Shown in pieces: positions 43,661-50,921 of a stretch of DNA of 64,000 nt. The translations under genes were made by a program, and so were the position numbers. A model generated the notes under the pieces. The model saw only the letters and a program-made list of their open reading frames with translations. It had not been told where the DNA came from and did not search any database. Numbering within the stretch: the first letter of the stretch is position 1; each line of letters starts with the position of its first letter. Source of the DNA: Bacillus salacetis (lineage in GTDB: Bacteria; Bacillota; Bacilli; Bacillales; Bacillaceae_B); the NCBI RefSeq assembly GCF_003581585.1, contig NZ_QXIR01000023.1, forward strand, positions 1-64,000, given 5' to 3'.

Positions 43661-44848
43661 ATGGAAGTAAAAGTAAGAAGAGGTGACACCTTATACTATT
43701 ACAGTCAATTGTTTTATTTGCCCCTTCCATTAATTTCTGATTCAAACCCGGGAACGGACAGCAGTTATTTACAGGTGGGCCAGACTGTAAGGATCCCTGG
43801 TTTCTATATTGAACAATATACCATTAAAACCGGTGATACTTTTTGGGGGATTGCACGTAGAAGGAACCTTGCCCTGGATGCGCTGCTGCTTCTCAATCAG
43901 GATCTCAATCCTAACACTCTTCAAACAGGAAGTGTCATCAGCGTGCCATTAAGGATTACCCAGCCGCTGGTGAATGGCAGGCAGGCCTATTCCTTTGAAA
44001 AAATGGAGGAAGATATTAACCGTTTGAAATACGGTTTTCCTTTCGTAAGGGTCAATCAAATAGGAGAGAGTGTTTTGGGGAAGCCGATTTATGAAATCCT
44101 TATTGGCAATGGAGAGAAAAAGGTTCATATCGATGCATCTTTTCATGCCAATGAATGGATCACGACTCCAATTCTAATGAGGTTTATGAATGATTATCTT
44201 TTATCCCTCGTTAATCGGGGAGCCATCAGGGGGGTTATGATGGAACCATTATATAATAATGTCACACTTTCCTTAGTGCCCATGGTAAATCCTGATGGAG
44301 TGGATTTGGTGATCTCCGGTCCGCCTGCTTCTTTGAGAGAAAAGCTGATCAGTATGAATAAAGGAAGTACAGATTTCTCAGGCTGGAAGGCAAACATTAA
44401 TGGAGTGGACCTGAACAACCAGTTCCCTGCAAAGTGGGAACTGGAAAAGGAAAGAAAAGAGGAGAAGAGTCCAGCTCCTCGTGATTTCCCAGGCTATAAG
44501 CCGTTATCTGAACCAGAATCAACAGCCATGGCTGATCTTGCAAGTAGTGGAGACCTGGATAGGGTACTTGCCCTTCACACTCAAGGTGAAGAGTTTTATT
44601 GGGGGTATGAAGGACAGGAACCTCCTGAATCGGAAATGCTTGCTGAGGAGTTTGAGAGGGTGAGCGGATATCGATCTGTTCGATATATAGACAGCTATGC
44701 TGGTTATAAAGATTGGTTTATCAAGGAATTCCGGCGGCCAGGATTTACACTTGAACTGGGGAAAGGGATTAATCCTCTGCCATTATCTCAGTTTGATCAA
44801 ATTTATGAGGACGTTCTGGGGATATTCTTAGTTGCGATTTACAGATGA
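43661..44848 (+). CDS. yqgT: LysM/M14 gamma-D-glutamyl-meso-DAP peptidase (YqgT)
   Basis: Cell-wall or spore-peptidoglycan peptide hydrolase. The 395 residues contain two N-terminal LysM modules (VRRGDTLYYYSQLFYLPLP near 5 and YTIKTGDTFWGIARRRNLAL near 52). A zinc carboxypeptidase M14 domain follows with ligands in FHANEW (H, E) and LALHTQGE (H), and the general base in FTLELGKG. There is no signal peptide, as in Bacillus endopeptidase I, which acts on gamma-D-Glu-mDAP bonds during sporulation. ATG 43661 has AGGAGGG 6 bases upstream; the frame runs back into yqgS but without a site. Confidence 0.92.
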   Translation: MEVKVRRGDTLYYYSQLFYLPLPLISDSNPGTDSSYLQVGQTVRIPGFYIEQYTIKTGDTFWGIARRRNLALDALLLLNQDLNPNTLQTGSVISVPLRITQPLVNGRQAYSFEKMEEDINRLKYGFPFVRVNQIGESVLGKPIYEILIGNGEKKVHIDASFHANEWITTPILMRFMNDYLLSLVNRGAIRGVMMEPLYNNVTLSLVPMVNPDGVDLVISGPPASLREKLISMNKGSTDFSGWKANINGVDLNNQFPAKWELEKERKEEKSPAPRDFPGYKPLSEPESTAMADLASSGDLDRVLALHTQGEEFYWGYEGQEPPESEMLAEEFERVSGYRSVRYIDSYAGYKDWFIKEFRRPGFTLELGKGINPLPLSQFDQIYEDVLGIFLVAIYR

Positions 44849-44928
44849 GTGCAAGTGGTAAATACAAAAATAATTGTTAAAATGGAATTAGAGAGTTAAA
44901 ATATAGTATAGTAATTTATTCATATGAC

Positions 44929-44967
44929 AAAGGTTGTCCAGTGTGCTATACCCTGGCAGCCTTTTTT
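44929..44967 (+). terminator. Likely terminator of yqgT
   Basis: AAGGTTG-CCAG / CTGG-CAGCCTT hairpin with one bulge, followed by six T. Confidence 0.65.
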
Positions 44968-45136
44968 GGATATTAAAGTTCTTTTTAACCTTCCGCCTGT
45001 TTTCTGTGGTATTCCAATTGGAAATAAAAAGGTATAGAATAGGAAGAATAAAATGTTATTTTTCTTTAAATTTGAAACATTTTAATAACATATACGTACT
45101 AATTATAAGAACGCCATTTTAGGGGGAGGGGAGTAC

Positions 45137-46249
45137 TTGAAGAAAGTAAATAGGCTTTTTTTTATATTGATATGCTTCTTTTTGCTTGCCTCCTGCAGTG
45201 GAAATCTCCCTGAAAATAATGGAAATGAACAATCCGAGTCAGCAGAAGAACAGCCGGTTGGTCAAGAAAAGGAAATTTTGCCGCTGATCATGAAAGAAGA
45301 TGCTTTTATTAAAGTGATTGACTGGATTGATTCTGAGAAAATATTGATATTATCCAAAGGAGAAAATGGCAATCAACTTCTTCAATATAATTTATTTACT
45401 GGAGATCAAAAGGTGTTATATGAAGATCCTGAATACATAGTTGATGCCCAGGTAGGACCGGACAGAAATAGGATATTGGTGCATACTGCTCCGCTTACCT
45501 ATTCTGCTGCTGTGACTGTAATTGATCTGAATGGGAAAGTCCTGTTTCAGGAGAGTATTGAATCTTATGAAATTGCTTTTGAATGGAATGAGGATAATGC
45601 AGACTTATTGTTTATAACAAGCTTTGCTGAAGATTGGAGCTTTAAGACGATGCTGGCTGATATATCAAAAGATACTTTGAATGAAGTGGCCGCTCCCCAG
45701 CCATTCATTAAATGGCAGAACGACAACAGTTTTCTGTATCAGGATTGGCCTGAAGAAAGCATCAGTTTGTCAGCTCCTCTATACTCCCGGAACTTGTATT
45801 CAGAAGAGTCGGCACTCGTTCAAGAGGGGACAATCCATTTTGATTCAATGACTCCCTATATACTATCCGTCTCTTTGGCAGAGGGAACTGAAGGTACTGG
45901 AATTTATGAGTTTATAACCAAGGATGGCACAATATCATCAAGCTTTTCCCAGCCGCTTCTTAGCAGCTATTCCAACTGGGTGATTCCTTACTATGATAAG
46001 ATAGACACGGAAGCGGAATTTGTTTCTTTGTCTGCTGTGAAATCGGTGCCCGCTGATACCTATCAGGATAAGTTCACATTGGAGCGATGGAATATCAAAA
46101 CAGGGGAACGTGAAGAATTAATGACAGGGATGGAGAATCAGCCTCTTCAATGTTCACCTAATGGCGAGTATTGCTTAACAGGATACGAATTGAAAACAGC
46201 GGTTGATTTAAGTTCTAAAGAAGCAAAAGACGTGATCATTTTAGAGTGA
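45137..46249 (+). CDS. yqgU: Lipoprotein YqgU
   Basis: 370 residues. Signal peptide LFFILICFFLLAS with lipobox LASC (C20), then an acidic linker to about 45. The mature domain has repeated beta-blade-like segments (VIDWIDSEKILILSK; YIVDAQVGPDRNRILVHTA; FLYQDWPEESISL), suggestive of a beta-propeller. The TTG start has a long purine-rich site (GGGGAGGGGAG). Matches YqgU by place. Ten bases separate it from yqgV, so they form an operon. Function unknown. Confidence 0.85.
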   Translation: MKKVNRLFFILICFFLLASCSGNLPENNGNEQSESAEEQPVGQEKEILPLIMKEDAFIKVIDWIDSEKILILSKGENGNQLLQYNLFTGDQKVLYEDPEYIVDAQVGPDRNRILVHTAPLTYSAAVTVIDLNGKVLFQESIESYEIAFEWNEDNADLLFITSFAEDWSFKTMLADISKDTLNEVAAPQPFIKWQNDNSFLYQDWPEESISLSAPLYSRNLYSEESALVQEGTIHFDSMTPYILSVSLAEGTEGTGIYEFITKDGTISSSFSQPLLSSYSNWVIPYYDKIDTEAEFVSLSAVKSVPADTYQDKFTLERWNIKTGEREELMTGMENQPLQCSPNGEYCLTGYELKTAVDLSSKEAKDVIILE

Positions 46250-46264
46250 AAGGAGGAAGTGGAT

Positions 46265-46573
46265 TTGGCGATTGTAGATGTAACCGTAATCCCGATTGGA
46301 ACAGAAACACCCAGTGTAAGCGAATATGTTGCAGATGTTCAGAAGATTCTTCAGAAGCATCAGAAAGAGGGAACGATATCGTTTAAACTTACGCCTATGA
46401 GTACATTGATCGAAGGGGACCTATCTGACCTTTTTCGTGTTGTACAGGAGATACATGAGGCACCTTTCAACAAAGGAATCAGCAGAGTGGCGACAAACAT
46501 CAGAGTTGATGACCGCAGGGATAAGAAGAGGAAGATGGAAGATAAACTGGCGTCTGTTCAGAATAAACTATAA
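46265..46573 (+). CDS. yqgV: MTH1187-family thiamine-binding protein (YqgV)
   Basis: 102-residue ferredoxin-like protein of the DUF77/MTH1187 family (AIVDVTVIPIGTETPSVSEY; KLTPMSTLIEGDLSDLFRVV). B. subtilis YqgV-type proteins bind thiamine-related ligands; the role is unsettled. I use TTG 46265, 8 bases after AGGAGG; GTG 46259 would be only 2 bases from it. Confidence 0.9.
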   Translation: MAIVDVTVIPIGTETPSVSEYVADVQKILQKHQKEGTISFKLTPMSTLIEGDLSDLFRVVQEIHEAPFNKGISRVATNIRVDDRRDKKRKMEDKLASVQNKL

Positions 46574-46612
46574 GTCTCCTGAACAGCTGACGCTGATTAG
46601 ATACTGGCAAAT

Positions 46613-46643
46613 AAAAAATGGAGCCGAAGGGCTCCATTTTTTT
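46613..46643. terminator. Bidirectional terminator yqgV/yqgW
   Basis: AAAAATGGAGCC / GGCTCCATTTTTTT hairpin with 4-base loop between convergent genes. Confidence 0.9.
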
Positions 46644-46815
46644 AGTGTCCGCCAGGATAACCTGAATGAAGGACAGTCATGATTGTGAACCAGCCAAAAA
46701 CGCCAAGTGTTCCCAATCCGAAAAGAATGCCTAGAGCATTTTTGTTTTTCAACGAACTTATGCTGGCGAATAGAGCAAGCAATGTCACTAGAGCGAAAAT
46801 AATAACTAAACCCAT
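46642..46815 (-). CDS. yqgW: DUF2759 small membrane protein (YqgW)
   Basis: 57 residues, too short to be found by length alone. The sequence is MGLVIIFALVTLLALFASIS then LKNKNALGILFGLGTLGVFG and a tail ending HSGYPGGH. Two TM helices and a Gly/His tail fit the DUF2759 family. AAGGAG precedes the ATG on the minus strand. Convergent with yqgV. A longer open frame overlapping it in another phase is a shadow. Confidence 0.85.
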   Translation of the reverse strand: MGLVIIFALVTLLALFASISSLKNKNALGILFGLGTLGVFGWFTIMTVLHSGYPGGH

Positions 46816-47104
46816 CGGTCAAAACTCCTTTCAATAAATCCCCTTTTAATACAATTCCCAAAAGCGGGATAATGATAGTAGCATATGTAATAAATTGCAC
46901 TTACATTTATTTTATATTTTTTTTAGGCGTTTGTACAGTTCAAAAATTTGACACTTCTTTGTCTAATTTAAGAAGAAGATAAATGTTTTTATAAATTTTA
47001 TCTTTCCACACAGTACTCTTTCTAAACCTCTGGATTCAATATCTTTTTTAATATCATGTTCAGGAATGGTACAATAGGAAATAAATCACTTGGGAGGTGG
47101 CCGG

Positions 47105-47740
47105 ATGAATTGGAAACGATTGCCCCTTGGCCCTTTACAGACAAATTGTTATTGTCTGTGGAATGAAAAAAAAGAATGTGTGCTATTTGATCCCGGCGAA
47201 GAAGCAGGGAAGCTGATTAAATGGTTGAAAGCCAATCAGCTGAATCCGCTGGCCATATTGCTGACACATGCACACTTTGATCACATAGGAGCGGTAGACA
47301 AAGTGAGGGAAGCATTTGAGATTCCTCTTTACGTACATGAGAAGGAAGCAAAATGGTTACTGGACCCATCCTTAAATGGATCCCAGCTTTTTGCGATGAG
47401 TGAAATGGTGAGGTTGAAACCGGCAGACCATGTTATAAAGAATGAAAAAACGCTTACTGTAGGGAGCTTCACTTTCGACTTATATGAAACGCCGGGTCAT
47501 TCACCGGGAAGCGTCTCGTATTATCATGGAGGGGAACAGGTTGTATTCGCGGGTGATACCTTATTCATGGGAAGTATAGGCAGGACTGACCTTCCGGGGG
47601 GCAACCATAAGGAGTTAATAAAAAGCATCCATGACAATCTATTGACACTTCCAGAGGATACAATCGTGTTATCGGGTCATGGTCCTGAGACAACGATAGG
47701 TAATGAAATGGATTCCAACCCATTTTTGAACGGGTTTTGA
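47105..47740 (+). CDS. yqgX: MBL-fold hydrolase (YqgX, glyoxalase II-like)
   Basis: 211-residue metallo-beta-lactamase-fold hydrolase. The metal motif THAHFDHIG lies near residues 60-68, with further ligands in TPGHSPGS, FAGDTLF (Asp) and LSGHGPET. Typical YqgX-like glyoxalase II homologue; the physiological substrate is not established. ATG 47105 behind GGGAGGTGG; an earlier TTG in frame lies upstream of that site. Confidence 0.92.
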   Translation: MNWKRLPLGPLQTNCYCLWNEKKECVLFDPGEEAGKLIKWLKANQLNPLAILLTHAHFDHIGAVDKVREAFEIPLYVHEKEAKWLLDPSLNGSQLFAMSEMVRLKPADHVIKNEKTLTVGSFTFDLYETPGHSPGSVSYYHGGEQVVFAGDTLFMGSIGRTDLPGGNHKELIKSIHDNLLTLPEDTIVLSGHGPETTIGNEMDSNPFLNGF

Positions 47741-47757
47741 TCAAGTCCATAGTAAAA

Positions 47758-47957
47758 GGCTGTTTAGCATAATATAGTTGCTTTCGGAAAATACCCAGGT
47801 GCCGGATTTTTCCCCTGTATTCAAAGGTTTTACTCTCGACAAAGAATGAGCATGCCTTCTCTTTCCTTCTCACATGGGTTCTTACGGCGTTTTACCAGGA
47901 TATTATTTGAAATTTTGAAATATATATTGAATAGCAACAAAGTTTACGAAAAGAGCC
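47758..47957 (+). mobile_element. 200-bp MITE-like element with near-perfect target duplication
   Basis: Left end GGCTGTTTAGCATAATATAG, right end AGTTTACGAAAAGAGCC. Flanking 8-mers TAGTAAAA and TAATAAAA match at 7 of 8. The interior closely follows the 49270 copy (CAGGTGCCGGATTTTTCCCC, TTTTACCAGGATATTA, GAATAGCAACAAAG). Confidence 0.85.
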
Positions 47958-47961
47958 TAAT

Positions 47962-47998
47962 AAAAAAACCTTAAAGCTGACAGCTTTAAGGTTTTTTT
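47962..47998. terminator. Bidirectional terminator before yqgY
   Basis: AAAAAAACCTTAAAGCTG / CAGCTTTAAGGTTTTTTT perfect stem; sits between the element and the convergent yqgY. Confidence 0.92.
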
Positions 47999-47999
47999 A

Positions 48000-48242
48000 T
48001 TAGTGCGCTGCGCCAGGCGTCATCATGAACACTGTCCAATAAGTGAATCCGGCAAAGAAAACAGTTAAGTATCCGAAGAAAATATAAATATACATACGTT
48101 CAGATAATTTCAAGTAACCCAGCAGAATGAAGAATCCTGTTTGTCCTAAAAAGATCAGTGAAGTTGTTTTCATGTCACCAAGGAAAAAAAAGACTGCGAA
48201 AATTCCAGTCCAGAATCCCAATACTCTGTACATACGATCCAT
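48000..48242 (-). CDS. yqgY: DUF2626 membrane protein (YqgY)
   Basis: 80 residues, two or three TM helices: MYRVLGFWTGIFAVFFFLGD, TSLIFLGQTGFFILLGYLKL, YIYIFFGYLTVFFAGFTYWT. DUF2626 family, function unknown. AAAGGAGGG lies 6 bases before the ATG. Place next to mgsR matches YqgY. Confidence 0.88.
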   Translation of the reverse strand: MDRMYRVLGFWTGIFAVFFFLGDMKTTSLIFLGQTGFFILLGYLKLSERMYIYIFFGYLTVFFAGFTYWTVFMMTPGAAH

Positions 48243-48484
48243 ATGTATCCCTCCTTTGCACCCTCAGTCCATCAATAAACATTATAAAGGAAAAATCCAT
48301 CAAAAGTAAATAATCTTTGTAACCAGTTTGTGACGAATACAGTAAATAGATGGCAGATGATAATAAATCATAAAACTACAGTTATAATATACCACCTTTT
48401 TAAAAGAATTACCCTTCTTTTTCCTCAGGCTGCAGGCTGTATCACCTGGCAAATAAATATTTTTTAAAAAACATAACAAATATG

Positions 48485-48512
48485 TGTACAATAGTTATAC
48501 ATGTGGTATACA
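48485..48512 (+). promoter_or_regulatory. mgsR promoter candidate
   Basis: TGTACA (48485-48490) and TATACA (48507-48512), 16 apart, with a TG one base before the -10 (extended -10). In B. subtilis mgsR is sigma-B-controlled; I see no clear sigma-B site here. Confidence 0.45.
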
Positions 48513-48557
48513 ATTAATATATAAAGTATATAAGTAACTTCCAAGGAGGGAGTAACA

Positions 48558-48938
48558 ATGACAAATTTGACTTTTTTCACCTATCCCAGCTGTACATCAT
48601 GCCGTAAAGCAAAGAAGTGGCTCAGCGCCAATTCTATTGAATTTGCAGAAAGACATATCTTCCGTGAAACTCCGTCAAAAGAAGAAATCATAAATCTATT
48701 ATCAATGACGACAAATGGATTGGACGAAATCCTTGCAACCCGAAGCCAGAAGTATAAAGCTTTGAACATTAATATTGAGGAACTTAGTTTGTCCGAAGTT
48801 GTAGAGATGATATCCAAAGAACCGAAACTACTTAGAAGACCAATTGTAACGGATGGTAGCAAGCTGGTTGTTGGGTATGACCCTGAAGGACTCAGAAGCC
48901 TAACCAGTAAAAGGTCGGTATATCAGCTGACCGTCTGA
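48558..48938 (+). CDS. mgsR: Spx-family stress regulator MgsR
   Basis: 126-residue ArsC-fold protein with redox switch C12-x-x-C15 (SCTSCRKAKK). The sequence LTFFTYPSCTSC and the tail GSKLVVGYDPEGLRSL are closer to MgsR/YqgZ than to Spx. It interacts with RNA polymerase alpha to modulate stress genes; position between yqgY and comG supports the name. AAGGAGGGAG precedes the ATG. Monocistronic. Confidence 0.9.
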   Translation: MTNLTFFTYPSCTSCRKAKKWLSANSIEFAERHIFRETPSKEEIINLLSMTTNGLDEILATRSQKYKALNINIEELSLSEVVEMISKEPKLLRRPIVTDGSKLVVGYDPEGLRSLTSKRSVYQLTV

Positions 48939-49072
48939 GCCCTTCTGTGCCCCTCTTACGCACTCTCCACCTTGGTTTCTGACATACTTATCGTATGATT
49001 TCTAAATAAAGAGTCTGGGATACAACCTTAATAAATAGCTCTCTTCCCTAAGAGTGAATAAAAAGAATGGAT

Positions 49073-49212
49073 TTCCGCTCCAGGTCCACGACTCCGCGGG
49101 GCGGGCGGGGAGCCTCCCCGGTTTTGCCTGGGGGGTTACGTTCCAGTGGGTACGTAACCTTGGTCTCACCTGTCCCGCTAATCCCGCAGGTTGTCGCACA
49201 CCTTCCGCTCCA
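49073..49212. repeat. GC-rich intergenic repeat with internal hairpin insert
   Basis: Bounded by a direct repeat TTCCGCTCCA (49073-49082 and 49203-49212). Contains GCGGGGCGGGCGGGGAGCC and GGTCTCACCTGTCCCGCT, phrases I recall from a common Bacillaceae intergenic repeat. In the middle, GGTTACGT (49134-49141) and ACGTAACC (49152-49159) form an 8-pair hairpin that seems extra. Much richer in G+C than its surroundings. Not a gene. Confidence 0.65.
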
Positions 49213-49269
49213 ATCTGTCTCCGTTCAAGAAAAAGCGGTAAATAACCATAAAGGCAACAGCTTTCAAAT

Positions 49270-49461
49270 GGCTGTTTCCGCATATATTGTTGTTTTCGGA
49301 AAAATCCCAGGTGCCGGATTTTTCCCCTGTATACAAAGGTTTTACTCTCGAAAAAGAACGAGCAGCTCTTTTCTTTCCTGCTCACAGGGGTTTTTACGAC
49401 GATTTACCAGGATATTAATTGAAATTTATATTGAATAGCAACAAAGTTTACGAAAAGAGCC
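49270..49461 (+). mobile_element. 192-bp MITE-like element with perfect 8-bp target duplication
   Basis: Reference copy. Starts GGCTGTTTCCGCATATATTG and ends AACAAAGTTTACGAAAAGAGCC when read across its last 22 bases in two parts. The right end's complement begins GGCTCTTTTCGTAAACTTTG, giving TIRs of about 25 bases with roughly 80% match. Both sides are flanked by TTTCAAAT (49262-49269 and 49462-49469). No coding capacity. GGCT-type ends with 8-bp duplications are typical of the ISL3 family as I know it, so it is probably a non-autonomous ISL3-type element; no transposase is in the window. Confidence 0.9.
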
Positions 49462-49489
49462 TTTCAAATAGAGCCTAATAACATGAATG

Positions 49490-49531
49490 AACCGTATGAA
49501 GTCAAGTATATAACCCTGACCTCATACGGTT
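49490..49531. terminator. Hairpin downstream of tRNA-Gln and mgsR
   Basis: AACCGTATGA-GTCA / TGAC-TCATACGGTT stem (15 positions, one mismatch) with a 12-base loop and T-rich right flank. Confidence 0.7.
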
Positions 49532-49658
49532 TATTTTCATTTATTTCAGATTAAATACCATTCCCTTCGATAAGTCATCATTGAATCGCTGTTTCCTGTA
49601 TCTTAGGGGTGGCCTCACCTGTTTGTACGGCGCCGATCGGCCGCTTCCGCTTTTCTTA

Positions 49659-49730
49659 CTGGGCTAGCTGGATTCGAACCAACGCATGTCGCAGTCAAAG
49701 TGCGATGCCTTACCGCTTGGCTATAGCCCA
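49659..49730 (-). tRNA. tRNA-Gln (anticodon UUG)
   Basis: 72 bases on the minus strand beginning TGGGCTATAGCCAAGCGGTA; acceptor stem TGGGCTA/TAGCCCA with discriminator G. The anticodon loop CTTTGAC is held by TCGCA/TGCGA, and the T-arm carries GGTTCGAATCC. The 3' CCA is not encoded (TAA follows). I recall a lone tRNA-Gln at the same place in B. subtilis. Confidence 0.97.
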
Positions 49731-49795
49731 TCGATTAAATAGAAGCAGTGGTACATTACTAGTATGAAATAAAAATAAAAAATTATGCAAAGAAA

Positions 49796-49824
49796 GCAGG
49801 AGAATATATAAAATTGTCGAATTG
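49796..49824 (+). promoter_or_regulatory. Sigma-H-type promoter of comG
   Basis: GCAGGAGAA (49796-49804), 11 bases, GTCGAATTG (49816-49824). The sigma-H consensus is RnAGGAWWW-N11/12-RnnGAATWW; the spoVG promoter reads GCAGGATTT-N11-GTGGAATTG. No TTTT tract exists between the tRNA and comGA, so a ComK box (AAAA-N5-TTTT) is absent there. Confidence 0.6.
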
Positions 49825-49847
49825 GAGTATTAAATAACTGAAAGGTG

Positions 49848-50921
49848 GTGCAGCTTATATATTATTCAATTGAAGCTTTAGCCGATTCCATACTGAAAAA
49901 AGCAGTAACGAAGCATGTCACTGACATCCACTTGTTTCCCCGTAAAGATGATTACCTCATGCAGCATCGAAGCAAAGGCATCCTCACACCAAACGTAAGC
50001 ATTCCCATTCCAGAAGGAGAAAGGTTAATTTCACATTTTAAGTTTATGGCCTCCATGGATATAGGTGAAAAAAGAAAGCCGCAAAGCGGGTCCTTCACCC
50101 TCAGCGTCTCCAGTAAACCACTCGACCTCAGGGTTTCTACATTGCCTACCACAAACTTGAAGGAAAGTCTTGTTATACGTATACTCCCTCAGCAGAAGAA
50201 CCTCCCCATTGAAAAGTTAGCCCTTTATCCCGCATCTGCACGGAAACTTCTTGCGTTATTAATGAATTCCCATGGCTTGATTATCTTTACAGGACCAACT
50301 GGAAGCGGCAAGACGACCACACTCTATTCTTTGGTTGAGCATTGTTCTTCTATCTTGCAAAGGAATGTTGTGACATTGGAGGACCCTGTGGAAAAATTCA
50401 ATGACTCTTTAGTCCAGGTCCAGGTGAATGAAAAAGCCGGGGTAACCTATTCTGCTGGGCTGCGTGCGATTCTGCGGCATGACCCGGATATTATAATGGT
50501 GGGGGAAATACGCGATGAAGAAACTGCCGCTGTTGCCATCAGGGCAGCCTTGACAGGGCATTTAGTGCTGTCGACACTTCATACCAAAGATGCCAAGGGG
50601 GCTGTGTACCGATTGATGGAATTAGGCATTCAATGGCATGAGATCCAGCAAAGTCTTATTGCAGTTTCTGCACAGCGGCTCATTAATCTGGTTTGTCCAT
50701 ATTGTGGAGAAACATGTATGGATACATGCATACGTGATCCAGAAGAAAAGAGGGCAACCATCTATGAGATCTTGCACGGAAAGGCACTGGAACAGGTTTT
50801 AAAGGAAGCAAAGGGAGAACTCGCTGATTATCAATATCCAACCCTGACTGATTTACTTAAAAAAGGATATGCTTTGGGGTATATCCCGACAAAGGAATTG
50901 CAAAGGTGGAAATTAGAATGA
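49848..50921 (+). CDS. comGA: Competence traffic ATPase ComGA
   Basis: Secretion ATPase that powers assembly of the competence pseudopilus. About 357 residues: RLISHFKFMASMDIGEKRKP (N2 domain), Walker A GPTGSGKTT, Asp box TLEDPVE, Walker B IIMVGEIRDEET, His box LSTLHTKDA and a C-terminal CPYCGE zinc-like motif. The start is unclear: GTG at 49845 or 49848 sit inside the only ribosome site (AAAGGTGG), and the next in-frame candidates are non-standard (ATA 49857). It overlaps comGB by 4 bases. Confidence 0.9.
   Translation: MQLIYYSIEALADSILKKAVTKHVTDIHLFPRKDDYLMQHRSKGILTPNVSIPIPEGERLISHFKFMASMDIGEKRKPQSGSFTLSVSSKPLDLRVSTLPTTNLKESLVIRILPQQKNLPIEKLALYPASARKLLALLMNSHGLIIFTGPTGSGKTTTLYSLVEHCSSILQRNVVTLEDPVEKFNDSLVQVQVNEKAGVTYSAGLRAILRHDPDIIMVGEIRDEETAAVAIRAALTGHLVLSTLHTKDAKGAVYRLMELGIQWHEIQQSLIAVSAQRLINLVCPYCGETCMDTCIRDPEEKRATIYEILHGKALEQVLKEAKGELADYQYPTLTDLLKKGYALGYIPTKELQRWKLE

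Noticed and set aside
46568-46900. 110-codon minus-strand frame
   Set aside because: It is out of phase with the 57-codon DUF2759 gene inside it, which has a proper ribosome site and recognisable product.
49067-49438. 123-codon plus-strand frame
   Set aside because: It runs through the GC-rich repeat and the MITE; no initiation site.
49741-49847. ComK box (AAAA-N5-TTTT) upstream of comGA
   Set aside because: A-runs are present but no TTTT tract exists in the interval.
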